A stretch of 64,000 nucleotides of DNA from Bacillota bacterium (GCA_023411225.1 JAEYPA010000081.1:1-64000), one strand, 5' to 3'. Counted from the stretch's first letter, positions 49,330 to 59,188 are shown. The notes: generated by a model from the sequence alone, not told the origin. Numbers and translations: made by a program.

Positions 49330-50469
49330 CTATTTGAAAGGCAACAGCATATTAATGGAGAAGCCGTTGTCCGTAGTAATGTCCAGAATACCATTTATGG
49401 ATCTGACACGTCTTCTCATCCCCTGAAGCCCCATTCCATCATGAACTTCCTTACAGCCAGATCCGTCATCTGTTATATTGCAACGAACCAATTTATTCAG
49501 TACTATGATAGAGATCGTCAGTTTTCTACAGTTTGCATACTTTAATGCATTGGAAACTGCTTCTATACTGTTATCAAGTATAATATCCCAGATAGGTTCT
49601 GGTATCTTATTCTGATCTCCCTTTAGTATTAGAGATGCTTCTATCTGATATTTATTATTACAGTCATCACATAGGCTTTGAAGCTGAAGGAGAGCCATAC
49701 GGCTTTTGTTTGGTTGTTCTTTTCTCAAAAGACTCCGAATCTCGTCCATACTACCTCTTAAGTTGTCAATAACTCCTTGAAGTATATTAATTGAGTGTTC
49801 TGGTTCCTTCCCCATAATTATTTTTGCTGCCTCTAACTGATACACAGAACCATTGATGCTGTGTCCCAGCTTATCATGAAGAGCCTGGGAAAGTCGATTC
49901 TTTTCTTCCAACAACTGATTTTCGAAAAACATGTGATTATCTCTTAGTTCTCTCTTATACATCATGTCCATCTGATTCATATTAATTTTAAGTCTATTTT
50001 CTCTGGTCTGATAGTACTGAAGTAAATCTTTATATTCTTTTATCACTATGTAATGTTGAAAATAAGCACCCAGAACTATGAGGCATATAAGTGCATAGGG
50101 AAATACATTCCCTTTAAATAGAAAAACGCCAAAAAGTACAATAAAGTACCAGCCTCCCTTGACATTTAGGTATACTAATACTTCCAAAAGCACTACTGGT
50201 AAAACATATGTATATTCCAAACCATAAAAAATATAGATAGACAACAAAAGAAAGACCTGACAGGCTATTACCTGCCAGTGTCTTTGATCTAAAAGTTCCG
50301 TTAACATTAGTCCAACCAGCAATCCACTATAGAGGACAAATACTCCTACCTCCTTACCTATAGTAATGGAATTCTGTGTATTGTAATAAATAATCAACAT
50401 AAGAATTATCACTGCTTTTACGATAGCAAAGTAATACTTTCTCATATTATCCTGCATGATATCACCCAC
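49330..50469 (-). CDS. Sensor histidine kinase (HisKA_3; LnrJ-like)
   Basis: A 379-aa kinase with about six N-terminal membrane segments (residues 12-145), a coil, the HisKA_3 box ALHDKLGHSINGSVYQLEAA, and an ATPase domain with NSIEAVSNALKYANC and DDGSGCKEVHDGMGLQGM. This type phosphorylates NarL-like regulators. The membrane part has no large outside domain, so it may sense membrane damage or a lipophilic drug, as proposed for LnrJ. Confidence 0.9.
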   Translation of the reverse strand: MGDIMQDNMRKYYFAIVKAVIILMLIIYYNTQNSITIGKEVGVFVLYSGLLVGLMLTELLDQRHWQVIACQVFLLLSIYIFYGLEYTYVLPVVLLEVLVYLNVKGGWYFIVLFGVFLFKGNVFPYALICLIVLGAYFQHYIVIKEYKDLLQYYQTRENRLKINMNQMDMMYKRELRDNHMFFENQLLEEKNRLSQALHDKLGHSINGSVYQLEAAKIIMGKEPEHSINILQGVIDNLRGSMDEIRSLLRKEQPNKSRMALLQLQSLCDDCNNKYQIEASLILKGDQNKIPEPIWDIILDNSIEAVSNALKYANCRKLTISIIVLNKLVRCNITDDGSGCKEVHDGMGLQGMRRRVRSINGILDITTDNGFSINMLLPFK

Positions 50470-50503
50470 CTAATAACAGTGTATCATATATTTAGTCATA
50501 TTT

Positions 50504-51763
50504 CTATTTTTTACTTGTCAGTCTTAGTCCTAACACTCCCATACACGCTGTTAGAGCAACGAATGCAAGGATAACTGCTGTATACATAAAATATCCATTG
50601 TAACTATTCGCAAGAAGCATATCGTATAGCTTCATACACCAGTATTGTGGCATAAGTTTGGATAGTGCCTGTATCCATATGGATGAGTTTGTAACCGGGA
50701 AGTATAAGCCTGATATACAGTTACTGATGCTCCAGGCAAATACTCCTGCAAAGGCTACAGTGGCCACATTATTAGTAAAGGTACCTATGGCAATCGTAAG
50801 AAGGATAAGTACAATACCAGCCCCAAAGGATATAAATACAAACTGCGGTGTGGACAGGCCGAGATTATTGCCTAACTGGCTAAATCCAATGCAGACTACT
50901 ATCTCCTCTATAACAAGAGTAATTAATGCAAGGATTAGTTTGACACAAATATAATTAAAAAAGTTGGCTTTGGTAAGGGTAATTCTTCTCAAAACATTAT
51001 TATTCTTTTCTGTAACATAGATGCTTGATATAAATACACCACTTAATAAAAAGGAGAGGCAGAAAAAGCCTAGTACATATCCAAATACATTTTTCTGATT
51101 TTTCTGTTCGTCTGTAAGTATCGTTAGGTCACCAGTGGACAATGTATGAACCTGTTTTGTAATCTCTACCTTAGTTAACTCTGATAGTAACTTATGAAAG
51201 TTCTCCTTGTTCTGTCCTACCCCATTGGCAACTGCACAGATATTCTTCAGCAGCATCTGACTATTGATTTTTAACATCTGGGCTCTTTCATCCTTTGTGG
51301 AGATATAGACAGTAAGGACCTTATCTGACTTTCCTTCCAATATATTGTTTTCAAAATCTGATGGAATATAAAGAGAGGTAAAAAGATTAGTGCGTTTGGC
51401 TGTATAGGTAGCATTTTCTTTAACTTCCTCTTTTGTCAATCCGGATGCATCCACCCGATAAAAATGAAACATTGAATAGTTTGCTAAAGTATTTAACAGG
51501 TATTCACTTGTCTTTGAGTGAGAGGCATCATATACCTTTACTGCTAGTTCCAATTGGTCCGCCATCTGTAGGAAATTATCATTCAATCCAATCTCTGTAA
51601 TGCTACTTTCTTCTTTCACTGCATTAGTAGGGTCATCATTGTTTTGAATAAGCCATATCCAAAATAAGGATATCAATGGGACGCATATCACACTAATTAG
51701 GTATCCTTTATTACGTAACAAAAGTTTAAGATTTAGCTTCAACATTGAAAAAAATCCCTGCAT
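50504..51763 (-). CDS. ABC-2 type permease (LnrN-like)
   Basis: A 419-aa permease with one N-terminal membrane segment, an extracellular part of about 190 residues, and five to six segments at the C-terminal end (from about residue 225), the ABC2_membrane_3 layout. It lies 3 bases after the first permease gene. Two related permeases and one ATPase form the exporter. Confidence 0.88.
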   Translation of the reverse strand: MQGFFSMLKLNLKLLLRNKGYLISVICVPLISLFWIWLIQNNDDPTNAVKEESSITEIGLNDNFLQMADQLELAVKVYDASHSKTSEYLLNTLANYSMFHFYRVDASGLTKEEVKENATYTAKRTNLFTSLYIPSDFENNILEGKSDKVLTVYISTKDERAQMLKINSQMLLKNICAVANGVGQNKENFHKLLSELTKVEITKQVHTLSTGDLTILTDEQKNQKNVFGYVLGFFCLSFLLSGVFISSIYVTEKNNNVLRRITLTKANFFNYICVKLILALITLVIEEIVVCIGFSQLGNNLGLSTPQFVFISFGAGIVLILLTIAIGTFTNNVATVAFAGVFAWSISNCISGLYFPVTNSSIWIQALSKLMPQYWCMKLYDMLLANSYNGYFMYTAVILAFVALTACMGVLGLRLTSKK

Positions 51764-51766
51764 TTC

Positions 51767-52879
51767 TTACGCCCCCCTTCTCTTTTTTAATAACAATAGA
51801 CTGATACTGCTACATACCAATATAATAACAAGTAAAATACCTATGCAAGCAATGGTATAATCGCTTTTCCCTTTTGTGACATATTCCACTAACGTTCGAT
51901 TTAGATAGTATTGTGGTGAGAACATTTCCATACCCTTGCTAAACGTATTATAGAAATATGGCTGAAAGCTACCTCCCAGAAAGCTAAAAATAAATAACAG
52001 AGTAAAATCTAGTGAAAGCACTACCGCTGTACTACGAAATAGCTGATAAAGCAAAATACTTAAGCTACTAACCGCTACTGACTGTAATAACAGTATTCCC
52101 GCGGATTTGTAAAAGACATTCCCCCAGTCTATATCCAGAAATACAACAGAAAGAACGATTGCGGAACCCATTTGAATACATAGTGCAGCTACTCCTGCCA
52201 ACAGCTTTCCAAGATAAAAACGTTGGGAGCTTAGAGTACTGATATCATACCGTTTCTGTACCTTATGACGATTCTCACTGATATAAATAGCTGCAATAGA
52301 GATAATCCCAAACCACATGAAATATAGAACTTCTACAATTCCATAGTAAGTTTTGGCATTAGGAACAGGATCTATCTCAATATTCTGAATCTGTAATGTG
52401 TTCATATTCTCCTCAGGTAAAGTAATATGATTAGCCTTGGCCACTACGTATTGTTTATACTCCGTAGAAAAAGCAACCAACAGGTTATCTAAGATTATTC
52501 CGCAGCCTACCGTATCCTTTCCTTGATACAGTTCATAATTATCTTCTTTAAATTCCACATAGGTGTCCAGATTTCCATCTTTCACATCCTGTATACCTGT
52601 TTCTTTCTTCACGCTAGATAAGGTAATTCCATTCTCTTCACACATCTTTTGAAACTGAGGTAACATGGACTTCATAAAGCTATTTTCTTTACAGGTATAC
52701 CCAGAACGAAAGGACTCTAACTTCTTATTTGTTTCCAAAAAATTATTAAAACTGTCCGCTAGCAAAGCAATAATTGTAATGGTAAGCAGAATCAGTATAA
52801 AAAACAGAACTCTACTACGGTATATTAACTTAAAGTTGTTTTTTAAAAAATACCACATACTAATTCTCCCCTTCTCCAT
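51767..52879 (-). CDS. ABC-2 type permease (LnrM-like)
   Basis: A 370-aa permease of the same layout: an N-terminal segment (about residues 18-38), an extracellular domain with scattered charged residues, then six segments from about residue 185. Its start overlaps the end of the ATPase gene by 20 bases. The Met at about residue 8 is an alternative start. Together with the second permease it makes the membrane part of the LnrLMN-like exporter. Confidence 0.88.
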   Translation of the reverse strand: MEKGRISMWYFLKNNFKLIYRSRVLFFILILLTITIIALLADSFNNFLETNKKLESFRSGYTCKENSFMKSMLPQFQKMCEENGITLSSVKKETGIQDVKDGNLDTYVEFKEDNYELYQGKDTVGCGIILDNLLVAFSTEYKQYVVAKANHITLPEENMNTLQIQNIEIDPVPNAKTYYGIVEVLYFMWFGIISIAAIYISENRHKVQKRYDISTLSSQRFYLGKLLAGVAALCIQMGSAIVLSVVFLDIDWGNVFYKSAGILLLQSVAVSSLSILLYQLFRSTAVVLSLDFTLLFIFSFLGGSFQPYFYNTFSKGMEMFSPQYYLNRTLVEYVTKGKSDYTIACIGILLVIILVCSSISLLLLKKRRGA

Positions 52880-53630
52880 AATCTCTTAAGGATTTTCCTG
52901 TTAAAGTCAAAAATACCTCTTCTAATGTCATATTTTGATTCTCATCTGTTTTCACCATATCCACCAGTTCTTTTTTTGTTCCAATCGCAATAATCTTACC
53001 ATTATCCATAATGCCAATTCTAGTACAAAGTGCCTCAATCTCTTCCATATAGTGGCTCGTGTATAAAATAGTTGCCCCTTCTCTACTCATTTTTCGAATC
53101 ATTTCCAAAATAAAGTTACGAGACTGAGGATCAATTCCGACTGTTGGTTCATCAAAGATTAATAACTCTGGATGATGAGCAAGGGCACAGGCAATATTTA
53201 GTCTTCTCTTCATTCCTCCTGAAAAAGTCTTGGCAAAATTGTTTCTATGCTCCTCCAGTTCCACATAACTTAAGGATTCCTCTATTCTATTCTTTAACTC
53301 CTGTCTCTTTAGCCCATAGAGTGAAGCAAAGAGCTCTACATTCTCCCAGGCTTTTAGATTTTCATGAATAGCTAACTCCTGAGGTACATAACCAATCCTA
53401 CCATTAATCTCTCTTCGGTTTTTATTCGGATCCATACCAAATAACTCCATACTGCCACTGGTTGGCTTAATTAAAGAGCTTAGCATATTTAAAGTGGTAC
53501 TCTTTCCGGCTCCATTTGGCCCTAATAAACCAAATATTTCTCCCTGCTTAATGTCTAATGATATATAATCTACTGCAACTTTTTTGTCGTATTTTTTTGT
53601 TAGTCCTTTCATTGAAATCACATTTTCCAT
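52860..53630 (-). CDS. ABC transporter ATP-binding protein (LnrL-like, CcmA group)
   Basis: A 256-aa ATPase with Walker A GPNGAGKST (about residues 37-45), Q-loop region IGYVPQELAIHENLKAWEN, signature FSGGMKRRLNIACAL, Walker B LLIFDEPTVGID and His loop YTSHYMEEIEAL. It belongs to the drug-exporter group that pairs with ABC-2 permeases. It is the first gene of the five-gene LnrLMN-JK-like unit, read from a promoter in the 53631-53706 gap. Confidence 0.93.
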   Translation of the reverse strand: MENVISMKGLTKKYDKKVAVDYISLDIKQGEIFGLLGPNGAGKSTTLNMLSSLIKPTSGSMELFGMDPNKNRREINGRIGYVPQELAIHENLKAWENVELFASLYGLKRQELKNRIEESLSYVELEEHRNNFAKTFSGGMKRRLNIACALAHHPELLIFDEPTVGIDPQSRNFILEMIRKMSREGATILYTSHYMEEIEALCTRIGIMDNGKIIAIGTKKELVDMVKTDENQNMTLEEVFLTLTGKSLRDYGEGEN

Positions 53631-53706
53631 ACTCTTACCTCCGTACTAATTTCGTTATAACAATATCATACAAATAATTTGTACGGTGAAAAAGTGCAAA
53701 AAGAAA

Positions 53707-53744
53707 GGAATTGACTATGACTTTAGTCATAATCAATTCCTTTT
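53707..53744. terminator. Bidirectional terminator between two resistance modules
   Basis: A 16-bp stem with one G-T pair (53707-53722 with 53725-53740). TTTCTTTTT follows on the minus strand and TTTT on the plus strand. It ends the transcript of the 921-aa permease, 17 bases after its stop. Confidence 0.85.
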
Positions 53745-53756
53745 AAAGACTATTTA

Positions 53757-56522
53757 CTATAGAATATCTTCCTTTAAGCCATCTATAATAGTTTCTTTGC
53801 GAACCTTTCTGCTAGAATATGCCATGGCAAGCCCTACGACAGCAAAGACTACCACTATGGCAATCACAAAAATATTAATTGGAAGAGCAAACCCTACGGA
53901 AATCTGAGGGGATACTGCTTTATATATACCATACGCAATCAAAACACTTACAGGTATGCCATATAGTAAGGCTTTGATACCATAAAGAAGACTTTCATAC
54001 ATAATCATTCGTCTAAATACTCCAGGTGTCATTCCTACGGAACGGAGCATGGAGAATTCCTTACGACGAAGGGCAATACTGGTGGAGATAGTATTGCACA
54101 TATTGGCGCAACAAATCAAAGACATCAAAATTATAAAACCATAGGCAAAGATAGACATTGCAAGTACCAACTGCCTATTTATCTTCTCAATTTCAAACAT
54201 ATTATAGCAATTAAAATCGTGCTCTGCATATTCATGTTTGGTCATAACCGCTTCAACATCCTTACCAATCTGCTCCTTATCATTGGCCAACAAAAATAAC
54301 TTTGGGCGTGGAAGATCATCTTCTTTTACATTAAGCTTTTGTAAAATAGTCTGAAATGTTTTTTCCGGTACTACAAGTTTTACAGGTGCGTCAGGCGTAG
54401 AACCATAGCCCATGATTCCAAGTGGTATTTCTTTTGTTATTTTCCCTACGTTTATTGAGATAGTTTGGGTATCAGCACCATCCTCAGAAAGATATTGTAA
54501 GGAGATATTCTCACCCTCTTTGAGCTTAAATGGAACCATGTCTTGAATGGTATAATCAGTTTTTAACCGATAGTAATTTATAAGGATTCCCTGTACCGAA
54601 TCTGTTTTTCCATAACCTTTAGGATCAATTCCTAACGTAGTACAATATTCCTGAAAAGCAATTTCATCCATTCCAACAATTTCAAAACTAGGTTCATAAG
54701 CAATCCTAAAATTATTCTTTACATAATCAGAGAAATCCTTTCTGATGATATCTGTCTTCTGCTTATCCGATAGGGTAAAGGACGTATCGGTAACCAATGA
54801 AGCCTGCTTCACAGAAGAATAATCTCTAAGTTCTTTGGTTATATCGCCAAAATCATCTTGGCTAATATCCCCACTCTCAATGTATACATCAAAGTTAGAC
54901 TCACCTTTTCCTATATAGAATGCTTGCGACATATAGTGAATATAGGAAGCTACACTAATAAACAGTACTACACTGATAAATAAGGAGAAAATCAAGGAAC
55001 GATAACGTTTTTTATTCCTCTTCATATTCTTTAAGGCAATCTCTCCCTCTAATCCAAATATCTTCTTTGTCAGTTTAGAAGTTTTCACTGATTTGGCAGT
55101 AATCTTCACATCCTTGCTTTGCCTGATTGCTTCCATTGGAGTAATCTTTGAAGCTCTTCTGGCAGGTAGATAAGCCGAGATAAATATAGTAACAATAGCA
55201 AATCCAATCGGTATTACGATGCTTTTTACAGAACAAAACATAGATAGCTTCACTGAGGTTTCTATAATGTCTGAAAATATTGGATTGACTGCCATAAAAG
55301 CAACACCAAGGCCTAAGATTCCTGCTAAAACTCCTAACGGTATCCCGATGACTCCTAGAAGGATGGCCTCAAATAGAACGGAATTTCTCTTTTGTTTTTT
55401 TGTTGCTCCCACACTGGATAACATACCAAGCTGTTTGCTTCTTTCTGAAATAGAGATAGCAAAGGAATTATAGATGAGAGAAATAGAGCCTACCATAATA
55501 ATAACATTTAGGATTCCCGTCAAAAGCTTAATAAAGAAATTAAAATTGTCATCCTTAGTAACACCACTATAAAACAGCACTTCTTGATTTATTGTTACAC
55601 TATCCTCTGCCATTTCATCCGTTTTAGAACTATCAATTTCTAGCTTTTTCGCCATTTCCTTACTTTTATCATAGATGGCAGTTGTAACATTACTTTCATA
55701 TGTATACGCATCAATCTTATCATTTTTATCTAACGTAGCTATCTTTAAGTAAGTCATAGCAGTATATCCCGGAGCCTGAGTAAACTCCTGCATAAACCCC
55801 GGTTTTTTTATGATACCTACGATGGTATATTCCTTTTTATCCCCCGTCGTCTCAAATTTTTCCCCTACTTCTATGGTATGTTTTGATCCTTCTCCTATAT
55901 CAAAGCTCTTCTTTTTACCAAGATATTCAATCCTCTGATTCAGTTCAACCTTTTCCCCTATCTCGGGAAACATATTTAATTCTTCCAAGTCTTCTTTGGA
56001 AGCATCGGAAACAAGAAATCTCTTTCCCATATTTAAGGTTATGGTATCTCCTATCTTATATGGTGTATTCATGGTTTCTAACAAATGTTCCGGAAGAACT
56101 ATTTCATTGTCTTTCTCAGGGAATCGTCCACTTAACAATTTAACAGGCATATTTAAAAAAGCATTCTGATCATAAGAAGATAGATAGACATAGGGCTTGG
56201 CATTATCCTTTTCCTTCTCCTTTAATTGGTTATCATAACCTTCTAAGATTCCATAACCATTGGTATAAATCAGCGAAAGTGTATCGATATCCTCATCCTG
56301 TTGAAGTAACGTTATATTTTTCGTAGGAACACCGTTATAACTCACCTGCCACTTTCCCGTGGCCTCCATCGTCAGGTTTTCCATCCATTTGAGGCAGGAC
56401 GTAACACCTGTTGAGACTGCAGTAAACATAGCCACAGAAAGAATGATACCAACAATCGTAAGAATAGTTCTTCTTTTATTTTGTTTAATATGTTGCAGGG
56501 TAAGTTTATTCATTATATTCAT
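53757..56522 (-). CDS. FtsX/MacB-like ABC transporter permease, two FtsX domains
   Basis: A 921-aa permease. An N-terminal segment (about 20-40) is followed by a large extracellular domain (about 45-330), three segments (about 335-450), a cytoplasmic linker with ARRASKITPMEAIRQSKDVK, another segment and extracellular domain (about 500-780), and three C-terminal segments ending with the family pattern LRRKEFSMLRSVGMTPGVFR. This is the Gram-positive type of macrolide/peptide exporter or envelope stress transporter (VexP/SalY/YknZ-like duplicated form). It works with the ATPase encoded one base upstream. Confidence 0.9.
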   Translation of the reverse strand: MNIMNKLTLQHIKQNKRRTILTIVGIILSVAMFTAVSTGVTSCLKWMENLTMEATGKWQVSYNGVPTKNITLLQQDEDIDTLSLIYTNGYGILEGYDNQLKEKEKDNAKPYVYLSSYDQNAFLNMPVKLLSGRFPEKDNEIVLPEHLLETMNTPYKIGDTITLNMGKRFLVSDASKEDLEELNMFPEIGEKVELNQRIEYLGKKKSFDIGEGSKHTIEVGEKFETTGDKKEYTIVGIIKKPGFMQEFTQAPGYTAMTYLKIATLDKNDKIDAYTYESNVTTAIYDKSKEMAKKLEIDSSKTDEMAEDSVTINQEVLFYSGVTKDDNFNFFIKLLTGILNVIIMVGSISLIYNSFAISISERSKQLGMLSSVGATKKQKRNSVLFEAILLGVIGIPLGVLAGILGLGVAFMAVNPIFSDIIETSVKLSMFCSVKSIVIPIGFAIVTIFISAYLPARRASKITPMEAIRQSKDVKITAKSVKTSKLTKKIFGLEGEIALKNMKRNKKRYRSLIFSLFISVVLFISVASYIHYMSQAFYIGKGESNFDVYIESGDISQDDFGDITKELRDYSSVKQASLVTDTSFTLSDKQKTDIIRKDFSDYVKNNFRIAYEPSFEIVGMDEIAFQEYCTTLGIDPKGYGKTDSVQGILINYYRLKTDYTIQDMVPFKLKEGENISLQYLSEDGADTQTISINVGKITKEIPLGIMGYGSTPDAPVKLVVPEKTFQTILQKLNVKEDDLPRPKLFLLANDKEQIGKDVEAVMTKHEYAEHDFNCYNMFEIEKINRQLVLAMSIFAYGFIILMSLICCANMCNTISTSIALRRKEFSMLRSVGMTPGVFRRMIMYESLLYGIKALLYGIPVSVLIAYGIYKAVSPQISVGFALPINIFVIAIVVVFAVVGLAMAYSSRKVRKETIIDGLKEDIL

Positions 56523-56523
56523 A

Positions 56524-57225
56524 TTATCTTACCCCCATTCCCCTTGTCCGAATAACCTCGTCACGGGCTATCTTCCCATCTTCAATCGATATAACACGAT
56601 TCGCCTGAAGGGCAATGCTTTCATCATGGGTAATCACAATTAGTGTCTGGTGATATAATTGATTACTGACCTTTAAAAGTTCTAAAATCTCTACCCCTGT
56701 CTTACGGTCCAGATTCCCGGTTGGCTCATCTGCCAGAACAATGGCTGGATTGGTAATCATAGCACGACCTATGGAGACTCTCTGTTGTTGCCCACCAGAC
56801 AATTGATTAGGTAAATGACCTTTACGGTCCTCTAAACCTAAGGTACCAATTACCTTTTGAAAGTATTCTTTGTCAACCTTACGGTTATCCAGTAATAAAG
56901 GAAGCGTAATATTCTCCTCAACATTTAATACAGGAAGTAGATTATAAAACTGATAGATTAAACCTATCTGTCTCCTTCGAAATATAGCTAGATTCGTTTC
57001 ATTCAGACTATAAATATCTGTATTGTCAATAAATACCTTCCCACTTGTTGGTTTATCTACCCCACCAATAAGATGAAGCAGGGTAGATTTGCCGGATCCT
57101 GATGGTCCGATAATTGCTACAAATTCACCTTTATCCACTGTAAACGATACATCATCTAAAGCTTTTACCTGAGTTTCCCCAGAACCATAGATCTTCGATA
57201 AATGTTCTACTTTTAAGATTTCCAT
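56524..57225 (-). CDS. ABC transporter ATP-binding protein (MacB/LolD group)
   Basis: A 233-aa ATPase. Walker A GPSGSGKST is at about residues 40-48, then LIYQFYNLLPVLNVEEN, signature LSGGQQQRVSIGRAM, Walker B IVLADEPTGNLDR and VITHD. It partners the 921-aa permease. Upstream, an inverted repeat TGACA-N4-TGTCA (57295-57308) has the form described for BceR-like regulator sites. Confidence 0.93.
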   Translation of the reverse strand: MEILKVEHLSKIYGSGETQVKALDDVSFTVDKGEFVAIIGPSGSGKSTLLHLIGGVDKPTSGKVFIDNTDIYSLNETNLAIFRRRQIGLIYQFYNLLPVLNVEENITLPLLLDNRKVDKEYFQKVIGTLGLEDRKGHLPNQLSGGQQQRVSIGRAMITNPAIVLADEPTGNLDRKTGVEILELLKVSNQLYHQTLIVITHDESIALQANRVISIEDGKIARDEVIRTRGMGVR

Positions 57226-57281
57226 AATACCCTCCTAATTTATCTTTTGATCTTATTGTACAGCTGGTAAGTGACTGATAG

Positions 57282-57309
57282 GTGACATGTATTGTGACAG
57301 TATTGTCAC
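57282..57309 (-). promoter_or_regulatory. Candidate response-regulator site upstream of the ABC genes
   Basis: GTGACA-GTAT-TGTCAC (57294-57309) is a perfect inverted repeat; a third GTGACA lies 12 bp away (57282-57287). BceR-type regulators are known to bind TnACA-N4-TGTnA repeats. A TACAAT at 57255-57260 could be the -10 of an activator-dependent promoter, as no good -35 is visible. Confidence 0.6.
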
Positions 57310-58292
57310 ACATAGAATTTGATTATAAATATGGTTCCCTGTCCTGGCTTACTTGTCACTTCAAGTGTTGCCTTCTGCCGGTTTAGTATACTTTTAGATA
57401 GAGCAAGTCCAATTCCTACACTCTCTGAACTTGCATTTTTCCCTTTATAAAAACGTTCAAAAATATGAGGTAAATCTTCTGAATCAATTCCTTCCCCATT
57501 GTCCTGAATGACAATACTCGTATACAAATTATTCTGTCCATAGGAAATGGTGATCTGACCACCCACTGATGTATGCTCTATACAGTTTTTTACAATATTA
57601 CTAATGGCTTCTGTACTCCAAAGAATGTCCCCAGTAAACGTGACCTCATTACTTCCTTTTGTCACCAGAGTCTGATTTTTTATTTCCAGTGGAATCAATA
57701 ACGGTTGCAAAGCGTTATTAAGTAGCTTCTCTACTTGCACTGTCTCCTGTTTCAAAAGCACCGCATCCGCATCTAACTTGGATAGCTTAAGAAGGGAAAG
57801 CACTAGCCACTGCATACGTTCTAGCCCACTCTGAATGTTATGTAAAAATTCCTTCTGCTTCTCCCTTGGAAGTTCATCTTCTGTTAATAAATCAGCCATA
57901 ACCATCATAGATGTTAACGGTGTCTTTAATTGGTGTGAGATATCCGAAATAGAGTCTGCCAGATACATTTTGTCTCTTTTTAAGAGTTCCGCTTGATTAA
58001 GCAATTTTAAGGCTAATTTGTAAACCTCATTTTTTAGAATACTAAGTTCACCTTCCCGGTTATCCCTTATGTCCAGACTCTCAATTCCATGCTGTATCTT
58101 ATCCACATATACTGTTAAGGTATTAATCTCCCGATATCTTCTTGCCGTATAAATCACGCTGATAGTTATTTGTATGACTCCTGCCACCAAAAGCCAAATC
58201 CATGTTGCCTGCCAGCAATAGCCCATAATACAGCTTATAATAACTGCTACTTGCAATACAATTTGCCAAATAAATTCTCTATTCTTCATCAT
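57306..58292 (-). CDS. Sensor histidine kinase
   Basis: A 328-aa kinase from the start chosen here. Two membrane segments (about residues 8-50) with little outside, a HAMP-like helix, the H box SISDISHQLKTPLTSMMV, N box NIVKNCIEHTS, G boxes DNGEGIDSEDLPHIFERFYK and VGIGLALSK. An ATG pair at 58292/58289, with GGAAAAGGA before it, follows the regulator stop by 4 bases; the 23 codons upstream overlap the regulator gene. It senses envelope conditions for the neighbouring ABC transporter. Confidence 0.9.
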   Translation of the reverse strand: MMKNREFIWQIVLQVAVIISCIMGYCWQATWIWLLVAGVIQITISVIYTARRYREINTLTVYVDKIQHGIESLDIRDNREGELSILKNEVYKLALKLLNQAELLKRDKMYLADSISDISHQLKTPLTSMMVMADLLTEDELPREKQKEFLHNIQSGLERMQWLVLSLLKLSKLDADAVLLKQETVQVEKLLNNALQPLLIPLEIKNQTLVTKGSNEVTFTGDILWSTEAISNIVKNCIEHTSVGGQITISYGQNNLYTSIVIQDNGEGIDSEDLPHIFERFYKGKNASSESVGIGLALSKSILNRQKATLEVTSKPGQGTIFIIKFYV

Positions 58293-58296
58293 TCCA

Positions 58297-58977
58297 TCAA
58301 TCCTTTTCCATAATGTAACCCAATCCACGGACGGTCTTAATAAGGATAGGATTGGCTGCATCCAATTCCAGCTTTTCTCTTAACCTTTTTATGTATACAG
58401 TCAGAGTATTGTCATTTACAAATTCTCCTGATACATCCCAGATTCCTTCCAATAACTGATTTCTACTTAAGACACGGGCCCTATTGTTGACAAAGGTAAG
58501 GAGTAGCCGGTATTCCATGGCAGTCAGCAACACTTCTTCTCTCTCCTTATAGACCTTTGCTTCCTTTAGATTAATTGTTATATGGTGTATATGGATAGTG
58601 TCTTGAGAACCAGAATCCTTATGATATCTTCGTAGGACCGACTTAATCCTAGAAATCAATTCCCTGATACGAAATGGTTTTGTAATATAGTCGTCTGCCC
58701 CCATATCCAGTCCCATTACTGTATTGACTTCATTATCAACTGCTGTTAAAAAGATTACCGGGGTGTCCCCTTTCTCCTTTACTTTTTTACATACATCGTA
58801 GCCGGAGCCATCTGGAAGACATAAATCTAATAAGCAGATATCATAATTATCATGCTGTATTAAATCCATAGCTTCAGAACATCGATTGGATACCATTACA
58901 TCATATCCTTCCTGTTTTAAAGAGTACTCTAGCCCAGATGCAATAATGTTATCATCCTCTACTACCAAGACTTTCAT
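58297..58977 (-). CDS. OmpR-family response regulator
   Basis: A 226-aa regulator. Receiver with VEDD, acceptor Asp51 in ICLLDLCLPDGSG, Lys in DDYITKPFRI, then a winged helix (LTAMEYRLLLTFVNNRARVLS, and NTLTVYIKRLREKLE). First gene of a RR-HK-ATPase-permease unit with its own promoter. Confidence 0.92.
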   Translation of the reverse strand: MKVLVVEDDNIIASGLEYSLKQEGYDVMVSNRCSEAMDLIQHDNYDICLLDLCLPDGSGYDVCKKVKEKGDTPVIFLTAVDNEVNTVMGLDMGADDYITKPFRIRELISRIKSVLRRYHKDSGSQDTIHIHHITINLKEAKVYKEREEVLLTAMEYRLLLTFVNNRARVLSRNQLLEGIWDVSGEFVNDNTLTVYIKRLREKLELDAANPILIKTVRGLGYIMEKD

Positions 58978-59014
58978 GGAACCCCTCCTTCTGTTGAGCT
59001 ATTATCTAATTTTT

Positions 59015-59043
59015 ATTATGGCATGTATTGTTACATATTTCAA
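59015..59043 (-). promoter_or_regulatory. Promoter of the OmpR/HK/FtsX operon with direct repeats
   Basis: Minus strand TTGAAA (59038-59043), 17 bp, CATAAT (59015-59020). A 10-bp word, GTAACAATAC on the minus strand, occurs at 59025-59034 inside the spacer and again at 59070-59079, 45 bp upstream. It may be a regulator site. Confidence 0.5.
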
Positions 59044-59152
59044 TTATCTTCATAATATGTCAATAAGGTGTATTGTTACTATCTGTTATCTTTAGGGGAT
59101 AGAAGTATTGGGAAATGACGATACCTCGACAGGAAAGTCTTAATACTACGAC

Positions 59153-59188
59153 AAAAAGCCTTTACTCCTCTATTAAGGGAGTAAAGGC
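59153..59188 (-). terminator. Terminator of the small membrane protein gene
   Basis: A perfect 11-bp stem (59158-59168 with 59178-59188), then TTTTT on the minus strand, 65 bases after the stop codon at 59253. Confidence 0.85.
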
